Shown piece by piece: positions 1-8,490 of a stretch of DNA of 50,966 bases; within the stretch, counting starts at the first letter, position 1, and the number at the start of each line of letters is the position of its first letter. Below the pieces are notes generated by a model. It did not search any database and was not told the DNA's origin. It was given only the letters and a program-made list of their open reading frames with translations. This stretch comes from Thermoplasmatota archaeon (GTDB lineage Archaea > Thermoplasmatota > Thermoplasmata > Thermoplasmatales > Thermoplasmataceae), in NCBI GenBank assembly GCA_023489425.1, contig JAMDCG010000008.1, forward strand, positions 1-50,966, written 5' to 3'. Both the position numbers and the translations under genes were made by a program.

Positions 1-82
1 AAGGGAAAGGACGATATAGATATAAGAAAAATATAAGGACGAAAAATTTCTTTGCAGTTCAATTGAAATAATTAAAGAAACA

Positions 83-90
83 ATATATAA
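83..90 (+). promoter_or_regulatory. TATA box, putative promoter of the rrp4 operon
   Basis: The octamer ATATATAA lies about 110 bases before the rrp4 start in AT-rich DNA. Transcription would begin near 115, leaving a leader of roughly 85 bases, longer than at most other genes here. I see no gene in the stretch before rrp4, only very short frames. Confidence 0.4.
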
Positions 91-200
91 GAAGTTTTCA
101 TTGCCCTGTTAAAGAGAGATGAGATAGACAAAATACAAAATGTATTAATTAAGATGAGAAATAAAGGATGTGATTTAAGACGAGAGAAATAAAAGAGATT

Positions 201-875
201 GTGTTTCCAGGAGATGACATTGATCCGGGAAACCTTAAACCAAGAAATGGCCTGCACAGGGATGCTGACGGGAAATTAACATCACAGTATTTTGGCGTGA
301 TACAGAAAGGGGAGGAGTACATAGATATAGTCCCGTTCAATGGCAGTTATTTCCCAAGACGTGGTGACAAGGTAATAGGAAAGATCATGGAGGTAGGTCC
401 ATCAATGTGGACAGTGGATATAAAATCACCTTACATGACAATGCTTCACATGAATGATACACCATGGAGAACAATATCCGGCGACCTGAAGAAATTCCTG
501 ACTACAGGCGACTATGTGTATGCCAAGGTAATGAATGTAAATGAAATAAAGGAAAGCTGGATTACGCTGAAGGAACCAGGAATAGGATTGAGAAAGCTGG
601 AAGGGGGGCACATAATGTCAATTCCTGCACCAAAGGTGCCAAGGATCATAGGAAAGAACGGTTCCATGGTCAATATGGTAAAGGATGCAACATTCACAAG
701 GATTGTAATAGGACAGAATGGGCTTATATGGATAGATGGACTCCCTGAAAACGTGATTGTTGCTTCAGAGGCAATAGGCCTAATAGAAAGTGAAGCGCAT
801 GCCACAGGACTGACAGACAGAATTACAGAATTTTTGAAAAGTAAAAAAGGTGAAATTAATGGGAACACCCAGTGA
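201..875 (+). CDS. rrp4: Exosome complex RNA-binding subunit Rrp4
   Basis: This is the cap subunit of the archaeal exosome, binding RNA and guiding it into the Rrp41/Rrp42 ring. The 224-residue product has the N-terminal domain, an S1 domain at about residues 50-125 (GDKVIGKIMEVG, then SMWTVDI) and a KH domain at about 140-205 with the GKNG loop at 151-154. The only usable start is GTG 201, because no ATG, GTG or TTG lies in frame between it and the TGA at 171. The codons just before it would read REIKEI and would extend the usual Rrp4 N-terminus, so the protein starts somewhat short compared with relatives. Its 3' end overlaps rrp41 by 17 bases, as the first gene of a long RNA-metabolism operon. 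Confidence 0.95.
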   Translation: MFPGDDIDPGNLKPRNGLHRDADGKLTSQYFGVIQKGEEYIDIVPFNGSYFPRRGDKVIGKIMEVGPSMWTVDIKSPYMTMLHMNDTPWRTISGDLKKFLTTGDYVYAKVMNVNEIKESWITLKEPGIGLRKLEGGHIMSIPAPKVPRIIGKNGSMVNMVKDATFTRIVIGQNGLIWIDGLPENVIVASEAIGLIESEAHATGLTDRITEFLKSKKGEINGNTQ

Positions 876-1611
876 TAAGAAACTGATAAATGAGAATGGA
901 TTAAGACTTGACGGAAGAGGAGATGAAGAACTGCGACCAATCAAAATAACAACGAATGTTCTTGAAAGGGCAGACGGAAGCGCCTTCATGGAATGGGGAG
1001 GCAACAAGATACTTGTGGCCGTATATGGTCCCAGGGAAGCATACCCCAAGCACACCCAGGATATTGAAAAAAGTGTTATAAAAGCAAGATACAATATGGC
1101 AGCTTTCTCTGTGGACGAGAGAAAAAGGCCGGGACCAGACAGGAGATCAACAGAAATATCCAAGGTAATTTCCGAAGCACTGAACGCAGCAGTTATGGTG
1201 GAACAGTTTCCAAGAACGCAAATTGACGTGTTCATAGAGGTCATACAGGCAGATGCAGGAACCAGAATTGCAAGCCTGACAGCAGCTTCAGTTGCCATTG
1301 CGTCAGCCGGCATACCGATGAGGGACATGGTAGTAGGATGCTCAGCTGGAAAGGTGGAGGACAGAATAGTCCTTGATCTTTCAAAAGATGAGGATAATTT
1401 TGGTCAGGCCGACCTGCCAATGGCTGTACTTTCAAAGAATAAACAGGTTGTACTGATACAGATGGATGGAGACCTTTCCAAGGAGGAATTCGGGAAAGCT
1501 ACAGACATGATAATCAAGGCAACCGACAGAATAGCTGAAATTCAGAGAAAGGCGCTCTCTGAAAAATATAAGATTGAGAATCTATCTGAATCACAGAATG
1601 GAGGTGAGTAA
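859..1611 (+). CDS. rrp41: Exosome complex exonuclease subunit Rrp41
   Basis: This is the catalytic RNase PH-type subunit of the exosome, carrying out phosphorolytic 3'-5' RNA degradation. The 250-residue protein shows the RNase PH fold, with the phosphate- and RNA-binding Arg pair in the RRST motif (residues 95-98) and the catalytic Asp in QADLPMA (Asp185). I chose ATG 859 because it sits six bases after AAGGTGA; an in-frame GTG at 850 would lie inside that ribosome-binding site. It is followed directly by rrp42, with which it forms the hexameric ring. Confidence 0.96.
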   Translation: MGTPSDKKLINENGLRLDGRGDEELRPIKITTNVLERADGSAFMEWGGNKILVAVYGPREAYPKHTQDIEKSVIKARYNMAAFSVDERKRPGPDRRSTEISKVISEALNAAVMVEQFPRTQIDVFIEVIQADAGTRIASLTAASVAIASAGIPMRDMVVGCSAGKVEDRIVLDLSKDEDNFGQADLPMAVLSKNKQVVLIQMDGDLSKEEFGKATDMIIKATDRIAEIQRKALSEKYKIENLSESQNGGE

Positions 1612-2397
1612 ATGCCCAAAGATGCAAGTGGAATCTTGTCAGAGATAAAGAAGGGATACATAAGTAAAAAGTTAAAGGAGGGAACAAGAGCAGATCAGAG
1701 AAAGCTCGATGAATTCAGAGCAATCAGGATAGAGCCAAATTTCATTCCGAGAGCTCAGGGCTCAGCATTTGTGAATCTTGGAAAGACTAAAGTTCTTGTA
1801 GGTGTGAAGGTAGAATCAGGAGAGCCATTCCCAGATACACCAAATCAGGGGGTTCTGACAACAAACGTTGAAATGCTGCCAATGGCATTCCCAACATTTG
1901 AACCGGGACCGCCTAATGAGGAGTCCATAGAAATAGCAAGGGTTGTTGACAGGGGCATAAGGGAGAGCAAGATGATAGACCTTGAAAAGCTATGCGTTGA
2001 ACCAGGTAAGAAAGTAATGATAGTTTTCGTTGATATTGACGTACTGGATTATGACGGGAACCTGATAGATGCATGCACAATGGGCGTAGTGACTGCACTG
2101 CACACAGCAACATACAAAGTTGATGAAGCATCACCAGAAACAAAACTGCCGGTCAGATCCATGCCAATATCTGTAACAATGGCGAAAATAGATGACGAAC
2201 TTGTCTGTGACCCTGATGTTGAAGAGGAACAGATGTCAGATGCCAGATTGACCGTAACATTCACAGAAGATGGACATATAAGAGCAATGCAGAAGGGTAA
2301 CTCAGGTTCATTTTCCATGGATCAGATTAAAAAGGGAATTGACATGTCGGAAGTAGTTGGAAATAAAATCAGGGAATACATCAAGCAGGTGATTTAA
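1612..2397 (+). CDS. rrp42: Exosome complex subunit Rrp42
   Basis: This is the non-catalytic RNase PH-type partner of Rrp41 in the exosome ring; it contributes to RNA and phosphate binding. The 261-residue product has the N-terminal helix typical of Rrp42, then [19 protein letters not shown] and the conserved [12 protein letters not shown] stretch. The segment [19 protein letters not shown] (here [15 protein letters not shown], about residues 188-202) precedes the C-terminal half. Its ATG directly follows the rrp41 stop and is preceded by GGAGGTGA, a strong ribosome-binding site. It is two bases from the L37Ae gene. Confidence 0.96.
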   Translation: MPKDASGILSEIKKGYISKKLKEGTRADQRKLDEFRAIRIEPNFIPRAQGSAFVNLGKTKVLVGVKVESGEPFPDTPNQGVLTTNVEMLPMAFPTFEPGPPNEESIEIARVVDRGIRESKMIDLEKLCVEPGKKVMIVFVDIDVLDYDGNLIDACTMGVVTALHTATYKVDEASPETKLPVRSMPISVTMAKIDDELVCDPDVEEEQMSDARLTVTFTEDGHIRAMQKGNSGSFSMDQIKKGIDMSEVVGNKIREYIKQVI

Positions 2398-2399
2398 AA

Positions 2400-2660
2400 A
2401 TGTCAAGAAGAACGTTGAAAGTTGGACCAGCGGGCAGATTTGGCCCAAGATACGGTGTCACGGTAAGGAAAGTATGGAGTGAAATCTACAAGCAGAAGAA
2501 GGCGAAATACGAGTGCCCGAAATGCAAGCAGCTGAAAGTTGTCAGGATAGCATCAGGTATCTGGACTTGCAGGCACTGCGGATACAAGTTCGCTGGGGGG
2601 TCCTACAATCCGGAATTCTCCCAGAGAGTAAAAGAGGAACTGGTAGACAATGCAGTATAA
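2400..2660 (+). CDS. rpl37ae: 50S ribosomal protein L37Ae (eL43)
   Basis: A zinc-ribbon protein of the large ribosomal subunit. The 86-residue sequence has the family signature [11 protein letters not shown] near the N-terminus and a CPKC...CRHC four-cysteine cluster (about residues 39-60) followed by FAGGSY. Length and motif order match the archaeal family. The gene overlaps the start of rpoP by 11 bases, so the two are probably translated together. Confidence 0.96.
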   Translation: MSRRTLKVGPAGRFGPRYGVTVRKVWSEIYKQKKAKYECPKCKQLKVVRIASGIWTCRHCGYKFAGGSYNPEFSQRVKEELVDNAV

Positions 2661-2784
2661 GTGCATAAGATGCGGTCGAATTCTCGAGAAGTCCTTAGGA
2701 ACCAATGAAATAGAATGCGAGTGTGGTTCCAGGGTTTTCCTGAAGGAAAGACCAAATGTGGAAAAAGAAGTAAATTCAAGATGA
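2650..2784 (+). CDS. rpoP: DNA-directed RNA polymerase subunit P (Rpo12)
   Basis: A 44-residue zinc-ribbon subunit of archaeal RNA polymerase, homologous to eukaryotic Rpb12. It begins [10 protein letters not shown] and ends with the conserved basic stretch VFLKERPN. The ligands seen are Cys5 and Cys8, then Cys23 and Cys25, so the second knuckle is CxC rather than the usual CxxC of other archaeal RpoP proteins. It lies between L37Ae and pus10, the usual archaeal arrangement, which supports the assignment despite its small size. Confidence 0.9.
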   Translation: MQYKCIRCGRILEKSLGTNEIECECGSRVFLKERPNVEKEVNSR

Positions 2785-2793
2785 GCATCCAGC

Positions 2794-3951
2794 ATGGATA
2801 AATTCACCCAGTTATCCAACGAAAAACTGTGTATCAGGTGCGCTGGAAGAATTTTTGCAACTGTGGGTCACACCATGACTAACCTGGATCGTGGTAACCA
2901 TATTTTATTCACTTCCAGATGTCTGGGATATGACCTCAATTTTGTTGAAGAGAAATACTGTTCGTTGTGTTCAGGAATATTTCTGGAAATCCCAAAATAT
3001 GCAGAAGAGATTCAAAGGAGGCTTGCTGGCTACGAATACCGGACAATCCTTATAGGATCATCATTTCCCGCTGATATACTGGAAAAAGAAAAGGTATTAC
3101 AGGAGAGATATGGCAATCTTGGAGAACCAATAAAAAAGGAATTCAGCCGTGAGCTTGGAAAATATTATCTGGATATGACTGGAAAGGAATTTGACAGAAC
3201 TGATCCGGATATAATGGCAAAGGTGAATGTGGAATACATGTCAATAGAATTCCAGATAAAATCTCTTCTTATATATGGTATCTACAACAAGAATGTGCGT
3301 GGGATTCCACAGACAAGATGGATTAAATACTCTGAAAAAACAGATACAGTAGAATCGGTGATCGGGGAACAGCTCAAAGAGATGGGAAAAGGAAAGGACT
3401 ATGCGCTCCATGGAGCTGGAAGGGAGGATGTTGACGTCAGGATGCTTGGCAATGGTCGGGAGTTTGTAATTGAGCTAACGGAACCAAGATTAAGAAGTAT
3501 AGACCTTAATAAGTTAATGGAAAGCATAAACAAAACAAATCTTGGAGTTGTAGTCTCATCAATGAGGCCATCAAGCAGGGAGGAGATTAAAAACATCAAG
3601 AACGAGAAGCATTACAAGATATACTGCGCAAAACTTGAATCTGGCAAACCTGTTTCATGCGAGGAATTAAGGGAGATATGTAAGGAATTTAACGGGAAAG
3701 TTATATATCAAAGGACACCATTACGAGTTAGCAGTTCCAGATCTGATCTTGTAAGGGAGAGAAGGATAGCTGAAATGTCAGTGGAATGCAGGGAAAATGG
3801 TGATCACATATTAACCATTGAGGCAGAAGCTGGGACATATATCAAGGAGCTCATCAGCGGTGATGATGGCAGAACAAGTCCAAGTCTCGCTGAGAAGTTA
3901 GGTACCGATATAAGGATCAGGGAACTGGATGTAATAATGATCAAAAGGTGA
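2794..3951 (+). CDS. pus10: tRNA pseudouridine synthase Pus10
   Basis: Makes pseudouridine at positions 54 and 55 of archaeal tRNAs. The 385-residue protein has an N-terminal zinc-binding THUMP-like region with Cys13/Cys16 (CIRC) and Cys56/Cys59 (CSLC). The catalytic domain carries GREDVDVRMLG at about 209-219, which includes the catalytic Asp. The C-terminal part has GTYIKELISGDDGRT, a conserved Pus10 signature. It lies ten bases after rpoP and its stop TGA overlaps the ribosome-binding site of L21e. Confidence 0.95.
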   Translation: MDKFTQLSNEKLCIRCAGRIFATVGHTMTNLDRGNHILFTSRCLGYDLNFVEEKYCSLCSGIFLEIPKYAEEIQRRLAGYEYRTILIGSSFPADILEKEKVLQERYGNLGEPIKKEFSRELGKYYLDMTGKEFDRTDPDIMAKVNVEYMSIEFQIKSLLIYGIYNKNVRGIPQTRWIKYSEKTDTVESVIGEQLKEMGKGKDYALHGAGREDVDVRMLGNGREFVIELTEPRLRSIDLNKLMESINKTNLGVVVSSMRPSSREEIKNIKNEKHYKIYCAKLESGKPVSCEELREICKEFNGKVIYQRTPLRVSSSRSDLVRERRIAEMSVECRENGDHILTIEAEAGTYIKELISGDDGRTSPSLAEKLGTDIRIRELDVIMIKR

Positions 3952-3956
3952 AAAAA

Positions 3957-4253
3957 ATGGTAAAAATGTCACATGGACCGAGGTCAGGATCAAGAATGAC
4001 CATGACAAAAAGACTGAAAGATAGGGGAATGCCAAGAATAAATTCATACATGAGAAAATTTGAGGTAGGAGAATTTGTGGCAGTGAATATAGATCCATCT
4101 GTTCATAAGGGAATGCCATTCCATAATTTCCAGGGCTTTACTGGTGTTATTGAGGGCATGCAGGGAAGATGCTACCTCCTGGGTATAAAGGTGGGTGGAG
4201 TGAGAAAGACCATTATCGCCGATCCTGTACATCTGAGAAAAATCAAGGTGTAG
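3957..4253 (+). CDS. rpl21e: 50S ribosomal protein L21e (eL21)
   Basis: A large-subunit ribosomal protein of the archaeal/eukaryotic type. The product (98 residues) begins MVKMSHGPRSGSR, the family's hallmark N-terminus, followed by the SH3-like core with VNIDPSVHKGMPFH and GFTGVI. I start it at ATG 3957, just after AGGTGA; an in-frame GTG at 3948 would overlap that site and add a three-residue non-homologous tail. The gene leads the conserved L21e-rpoF-DUF655-ksgA set. Confidence 0.95.
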   Translation: MVKMSHGPRSGSRMTMTKRLKDRGMPRINSYMRKFEVGEFVAVNIDPSVHKGMPFHNFQGFTGVIEGMQGRCYLLGIKVGGVRKTIIADPVHLRKIKV

Positions 4254-4255
4254 GT

Positions 4256-4564
4256 ATGAATATAAAATATATCACATCTTCAGAGGCCAGGGATTTACTT
4301 CAGGATCTGAAGGAAAATTCACCTGAAGAAGCAAAGGAATTTGAATATGTGAGACAGTTTTCCAGACTCAGCAAGAAGGATGCAGTTGAAGCCGTAAAGA
4401 AAATATCTGAGCTTTCTGGTTTTTCAGAGGAAGTTTGTGTAAAGATAGTTGATCTTATGCCATCTAACATTGAGCAGATGCTTGCAATTTTAAATTCTTA
4501 TAAACTCACACCAAAAGATGAAGTTTTAAGTAGTATAATTGATTATTTAAAAGAATTGCAGTGA
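4256..4564 (+). CDS. rpoF: DNA-directed RNA polymerase subunit F (Rpo4)
   Basis: The Rpb4-like subunit that pairs with Rpo7 in the polymerase stalk. The 102-residue, mostly helical sequence shows the HRDC-like pattern of the family: an N-terminal strand, EAKEFEYVRQFSRLSKKDA, then LMPSNIEQMLAILNSY. ATG 4256 is preceded by AAGGTG and lies two bases after the L21e stop. An upstream in-frame extension inside L21e was rejected. Position between L21e and DUF655 is diagnostic in archaea. Confidence 0.93.
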   Translation: MNIKYITSSEARDLLQDLKENSPEEAKEFEYVRQFSRLSKKDAVEAVKKISELSGFSEEVCVKIVDLMPSNIEQMLAILNSYKLTPKDEVLSSIIDYLKELQ

Positions 4565-4568
4565 TAAC

Positions 4569-5117
4569 ATGGAAGAATATGCTTTCATTCTGGACGTTCT
4601 AATGCAGGGTAGGTCTACAGATCATTCATATAGCAGGACACCTCTTGTTTTCGGTTTGGGGGAGACTGAGTTCAAGCTTCTGGAAATGATTCCAAAGGAA
4701 GGTGCGATTCTGACAGTTGGTGATAAGGTATATATTGGAAAGGACCTCCAGAAGAGGGATAAAATCATGACTGTGAAACGCAGAATAGGATATGAGGAAT
4801 TATCATCGTCTGCAGTAACTGAATTGCCATATATACTTGAAAATATTGTAAAGGAGAATGAGAAAAAATACGTTGACTTCTTCAACAGGGCCGAGTCAAT
4901 CAATTCTAGAATGCACACTCTTGAACTTCTTCCAGGACTGGGAAATAAAACCATGTGGTCAATCATCGACGAAAGGAAAAAGAAGCCATTTGAATCATTC
5001 AAGGACCTTACAGACAGGGTAAAAACGGTTCATCATCCTGAAAAGATGATCGCGGTTAGGATTGCGCAGGAAATTGACGGGAAGAACGAAAAATACAGGA
5101 TTTTTGTTAAGCAATGA
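4569..5117 (+). CDS. DUF655 family protein with helix-hairpin-helix domain
   Basis: A conserved archaeal protein of unknown biochemical role, nearly always found between rpoF and ksgA, which suggests a part in RNA processing or ribosome assembly. The 182-residue product has an N-terminal beta-rich region (AFILDVLMQGRS, residues 5-16) and a C-terminal helix-hairpin-helix at about 118-150 (LELLPGLGNKTMWSI), a likely nucleic-acid-binding element. It overlaps ksgA by four bases (ATGA). Confidence 0.9.
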   Translation: MEEYAFILDVLMQGRSTDHSYSRTPLVFGLGETEFKLLEMIPKEGAILTVGDKVYIGKDLQKRDKIMTVKRRIGYEELSSSAVTELPYILENIVKENEKKYVDFFNRAESINSRMHTLELLPGLGNKTMWSIIDERKKKPFESFKDLTDRVKTVHHPEKMIAVRIAQEIDGKNEKYRIFVKQ

Positions 5118-5830
5118 AGCTTTATACGGAAAAATATGGACAGGTCCTGTTGAGGGACAAGAATATCGCGCAGATAGAGATTTCAAATCTTGATGAGGCA
5201 GAAAAAGTTCTTGAAATAGGTCCGGGAGAAGGATTCTTAACGCAGTTTCTTCTTGAAAAATATCCAAAGGTAACAGTTGTGGAATCTGATCATAGATTTG
5301 TGGATATTCTCAGGGTAAAATTTTTTGATTATATTGAGCACGGTCATCTAGAGATCATACACGGAGATTTCCTTGAATATGCGGAATTAACACAGGATCA
5401 GATAATAGGCAATGTGCCTTACCACATTTCCTCAAAAATTGTCCAGAAATTATCCACGATGAGGTTCAACAAGGCTGTCCTCATGTTCCAGAGTGAATTT
5501 GCAACAACCCTGATGGCAAAGCCTTCCACAAAGGAATATACAAGAATGACTGTATTCGCCTACCTCAACTTCAACATTGAATTTATCAGGCTTGTTTCAA
5601 GAAACAGCTTCTCTCCTGTTCCGGGTGTAGATAGTGCCATAATATCCCTGAAAAACCATGATAATTTTCCAGATCTTGACAGGAATTTTGCAGAAATAAA
5701 ACTGAGGCAGATGTTCTCTCAGAAAAGGAAAAAGCTCAAGAATGTCATCGAAAACTGCCCCGCAGAATTCCAGGAGAACCGGGTCGATCAACTGCCACCG
5801 GAATCAATCGTGACTTTATTACGTAATTAA
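5114..5830 (+). CDS. ksgA: 16S rRNA adenine dimethyltransferase KsgA/Dim1
   Basis: Dimethylates the two adjacent adenines in the 3'-terminal helix of 16S rRNA during small-subunit maturation, using S-adenosylmethionine. The 238-residue Rossmann methyltransferase shows motif I VLEIGPGEGFLTQFL (about 32-46), the acidic ribose-binding residue in VVESD (55-59), HGDFLE (83-88) and the catalytic NVPYHIS at 100-106. The C-terminal small domain is present. It is the last gene of the operon; nothing obviously co-transcribed follows. Confidence 0.95.
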   Translation: MKLYTEKYGQVLLRDKNIAQIEISNLDEAEKVLEIGPGEGFLTQFLLEKYPKVTVVESDHRFVDILRVKFFDYIEHGHLEIIHGDFLEYAELTQDQIIGNVPYHISSKIVQKLSTMRFNKAVLMFQSEFATTLMAKPSTKEYTRMTVFAYLNFNIEFIRLVSRNSFSPVPGVDSAIISLKNHDNFPDLDRNFAEIKLRQMFSQKRKKLKNVIENCPAEFQENRVDQLPPESIVTLLRN

Positions 5831-6226
5831 TATGAATTCCGGTTAATGGGGGCAATCGACTGGCCAGATAATTTAGAAACAAAACATCATTCTACAGGAA
5901 GAAGGCTCTAGATGGGAGGAATTAAAGCTAATAGCTGAGAAAATGTAGAATTGGTTTTTCAATACTGTAACCTCTGGAATGAAATAAACTCCCTAATTCG
6001 GTTCCTGTAGTATTTTTGGAAACTATGTTCGTTCGAGACACACCGGACATCGAAAATATGACAATGCAATGGATCAAATATCAACCTTTGCCATTCTGGA
6101 TTATATATAAGTAATAACCTGGATTTTGAAGGATGTTCATTGAATCCTGTAATTCATTAAAAAGTGATGAAAGAGGTAAATAAAATATTAAGTTAAGACG
6201 ATTAAACAAAATTTATGTTTATAACT
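5831..6226. other. Gene-poor stretch, possible decayed coding DNA
   Basis: About 400 bases with no intact gene. On the plus strand two short readable pieces, roughly 5925-6010 (VELVFQYCNLWNEINSL) and 5994-6120 (PVVFLETMFVRDTPDIENM), are broken by stops in all frames and could be remains of an inactivated gene. I cannot name a family for them. Confidence 0.3.
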
Positions 6227-6331
6227 TTAATCGAAGGCGCATCCACACTGTATTGCTTCTATTTCGCTTTGGTGTCTTGTTCCGCACTGGTGGCATTCAT
6301 AGGGTCCTTTTCCGGTTTCCATACTTATCAT
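6227..6331 (-). CDS. 34-residue zinc-ribbon miniprotein
   Basis: A very short minus-strand frame reading MISMETGKGPYECHQCG, then further residues to a C-terminal QCGCAFD. Four cysteines (Cys13, Cys16, Cys29, Cys31) form CxxC-x12-CxC, the same unusual spacing type as the RpoP gene in this window. A TATA-like TTTAAATG lies about 20-27 bases before ATG 6331, so the message could be leaderless. An internal ATG at 6322 would give 31 residues. Its role is unknown; RpoP-like and rubredoxin-type miniribbons are possible relatives. The gene call rests on cysteine pattern and promoter spacing only. Confidence 0.6.
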   Translation of the reverse strand: MISMETGKGPYECHQCGTRHQSEIEAIQCGCAFD

Positions 6332-6603
6332 AAAATTAAGTAAAGTTTTAAGCATTTAAACTTTGGCACTCCATAATTCGTCATCTGACTGACATGTTTT
6401 GCAATTGCATATGTATTAAATCACATTATAGTCCCTGGTATTAATGTGCAATCCAACTGAAAATATTTCATATCTATATAGTTCCAATGAAAATTAATTT
6501 ATGATATAACTGATTTGAAAAAATCCCAAATTTATGTATAATAAGTGAACAATTTTCAGGAAAATACTAGTTTTTAAATTAATAATTAAGGAAAGATATG
6601 TTT
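6332..6603. other. Intergenic, no gene seen
   Basis: AT-rich spacer between the miniprotein and the SPFH gene. It contains the miniprotein's promoter at its left end; otherwise only short stop-rich frames are visible. Confidence 0.4.
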
Positions 6604-7446
6604 TCACTTTCCTGTGTCGCTTGGGGCATCCATGTTATTCCTCTGTTGTTGTATCTTTGCAAACTCGCTTATTCCAAAGTTGCTCACACCGGCTGTAAGC
6701 GTATTTGCAGGAATCATCATCAAGGTACCCTTTCCTTCCAGTCCGATTTCATAAAGTATGTTCATCCATCTTAACTGAAGAGCTCCTGGATTATCCACAT
6801 ACATCTTGGATGCTTCTACCATCTTGCTTGCTGCTTCCACTTCTGCCAGGGCCAGAGTAACTCTGGACCTTCTTTCCCTCTCTGCTGAAGCCTGTCTTGA
6901 CATTGCCTCCTGAAGTGATTGAGGAACAACAACATCCCTGATTTCTACCGAGGAAACCTTGATTCCCCAGTGTTCGGTTTTCTCATCTATAATAGCCCTT
7001 GCACCTTCACCGACCTTTTCTCTTTCTGAAAGAATCTCGTCGAAGGAGTATTTACCTATAACTTCTCTGAGGGTTGTCTGAGCTGATAGACTCGTTGCAT
7101 TTGCAAAATTTTCTATGTTAAGAACAGCCTTCTGTGGATCTATGGCCTGGTAATACATTATTGCATCACAGTTAACCGGTACATTATCATTCGTGAATGT
7201 TGAGTCAGTCTTGAATGCAACTGCCTGTATTCTCAAACTTATGATAACTGGTATCTTGCTAATGAAAGGAGTTACATAAATAATTCCAGGTCCCTTAATT
7301 CCGGAAAACCTTCCCAGTGTTAACACCGGTGCCCTCTCCCACTCTCTTAATATGTGCAATCCAGATAGGATTATAAGCACTATTACTATCACAATAAATA
7401 TCAAAAAATATTCTATAGCACTCATCAGGATATATATGCCTATCAT
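6604..7446 (-). CDS. SPFH/band 7 (stomatin-like, slipin) membrane protein
   Basis: A membrane-anchored SPFH-domain protein, a family that forms oligomeric scaffolds in the cytoplasmic membrane. The 280-residue product has one N-terminal membrane segment (about residues 8-30), then the band 7 domain with PGIIYVTPFISKIPVI and VPVNCDAIMYYQAIDP. A helical stretch rich in Ala/Glu/Arg (SRQASAERERRSRVTLALAE) follows, typical of slipins. No NfeD gene is beside it, although slipins often pair with one. ATG 7425 is an alternative start seven residues in. A TTAATTTA element about 20-27 bases upstream fits a leaderless message. The gene stands alone. Confidence 0.88.
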   Translation of the reverse strand: MIGIYILMSAIEYFLIFIVIVIVLIILSGLHILREWERAPVLTLGRFSGIKGPGIIYVTPFISKIPVIISLRIQAVAFKTDSTFTNDNVPVNCDAIMYYQAIDPQKAVLNIENFANATSLSAQTTLREVIGKYSFDEILSEREKVGEGARAIIDEKTEHWGIKVSSVEIRDVVVPQSLQEAMSRQASAERERRSRVTLALAEVEAASKMVEASKMYVDNPGALQLRWMNILYEIGLEGKGTLMMIPANTLTAGVSNFGISEFAKIQQQRNNMDAPSDTGK

Positions 7447-7886
7447 ACTAATTAATTGTTTCTAAATTAATTTGGGCACATTTTACTTTTACGCGGTAGC
7501 ATGTAGGTAGCAACTCAATAGTTTTTAAAATAGTTTATTTTGCTAAACTTTAATTTTGAAACTTATCAAAATTTTTCAGGAGGTGTTTTTGTAAACTTAA
7601 TCATAAAGGGAGTTAAAAATAGGTAACCAGTATTATTCTCAGTAAGGCAAAAAATTTTAAAAATCAATAAGGTTCAGAATTGTCATGTTTTTCTGAAAAA
7701 TGAGAAGATGTTAATGACAATGTCCTGATAAAACTATTTTGCATACAGGTATTATTAATCAATAATAGGAACAGAGAAGCGGAAGAAGAACTTATCTCTT
7801 AATTCGGCTTCCAGGATGCGACAGCAATAAGATCATTGAAAAATGAAAATTGTTTTAGGAGAGAAGAAAATAAAGAAAAGGGATTC
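7447..7886. other. Intergenic region between divergent genes
   Basis: About 440 bases of AT-rich DNA holding the promoter of the SPFH gene on the left. No open frame with recognisable coding character is visible on either strand, and I found no tRNA-like or paired C/D-box structure. Confidence 0.4.
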
Positions 7887-8489
7887 ATGGAGATGCACAA
7901 GGTCGGTTCAAAGATCAGGAGTGGAGATTTCATTCATATAGCATTGAATACAAATGAACGGTATTTCAGATATGCATTCAGCAAGATGGAATACATATTA
8001 GCCTATGAATATCTTGAGGAGCTGATGGAACGACTTTCTGTACATTCATACAGGATAAGCGTTCCAAAAAATATCTATCGTGGTGAAGACAGGAATTTCA
8101 AGGAATATATCAATGAAAGAAGAAACATTTTCAGGGAGCGACCTCTTAATGACATGGAAGAAAGTTTCATCGATCGATTCAGGCATTTTGAATTAGAGAA
8201 ATACCCGGAAATTGAATCGGATCAAATGTCAATATGGAATCAGGAAAGTATTATGGAAATTATTAAGAAAGAAAAAAAGAACCACATATTGATAACAGGT
8301 TTTGATACTGATAACGAGATTTTTATAAACGCACTGAATGCCAGTGACATGGGGTTTGTACCTGTAATACTGTCAGATGGAGTGTCAGCACCATCAGAGA
8401 GAAACCATTTCAATGCTCTTGAATTAATGAGCAGGTTCACATATATGGTTGACAGCAGGGATATAATGCTCATGGCTGGTGATCTTTAA
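7887..8489 (+). CDS. Isochorismatase-like protein lacking the catalytic cysteine
   Basis: The C-terminal half matches the cysteine-hydrolase (isochorismatase) fold: HILITGFDTDNEIFINALNA, then MGFVPVILSDGVSA and a final HFNALELMSRF. In active members the T-D-x-C motif supplies the nucleophile; here the aligned residue is Glu (residue 144 counted from ATG 7887). The usual N-terminal catalytic Asp is also not evident. It is therefore probably not a hydrolase of the standard type. I start it at ATG 7887 after AAAAGGG; an in-frame TTG at 7836 would add 17 residues, and ATG 7893 is also possible. The next gene, a kinase, begins one base after its stop. Confidence 0.6.
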   Translation: MEMHKVGSKIRSGDFIHIALNTNERYFRYAFSKMEYILAYEYLEELMERLSVHSYRISVPKNIYRGEDRNFKEYINERRNIFRERPLNDMEESFIDRFRHFELEKYPEIESDQMSIWNQESIMEIIKKEKKNHILITGFDTDNEIFINALNASDMGFVPVILSDGVSAPSERNHFNALELMSRFTYMVDSRDIMLMAGDL

Positions 8490-8490
8490 T

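Noticed and set aside
780..1328. 182-codon minus-strand frame over rrp4/rrp41
   Set aside because: It overlaps two unambiguous exosome genes and begins and ends inside them.
6030..6045. GTTCGTTCGAGAC, resembling a tRNA T-loop
   Set aside because: No acceptor, D or anticodon stem can be built around it.
6163..6169. GTGATGA, a C-box-like sequence that might mark a C/D-box guide RNA
   Set aside because: No D box (CTGA) lies at a suitable distance downstream and no terminal stem is visible.
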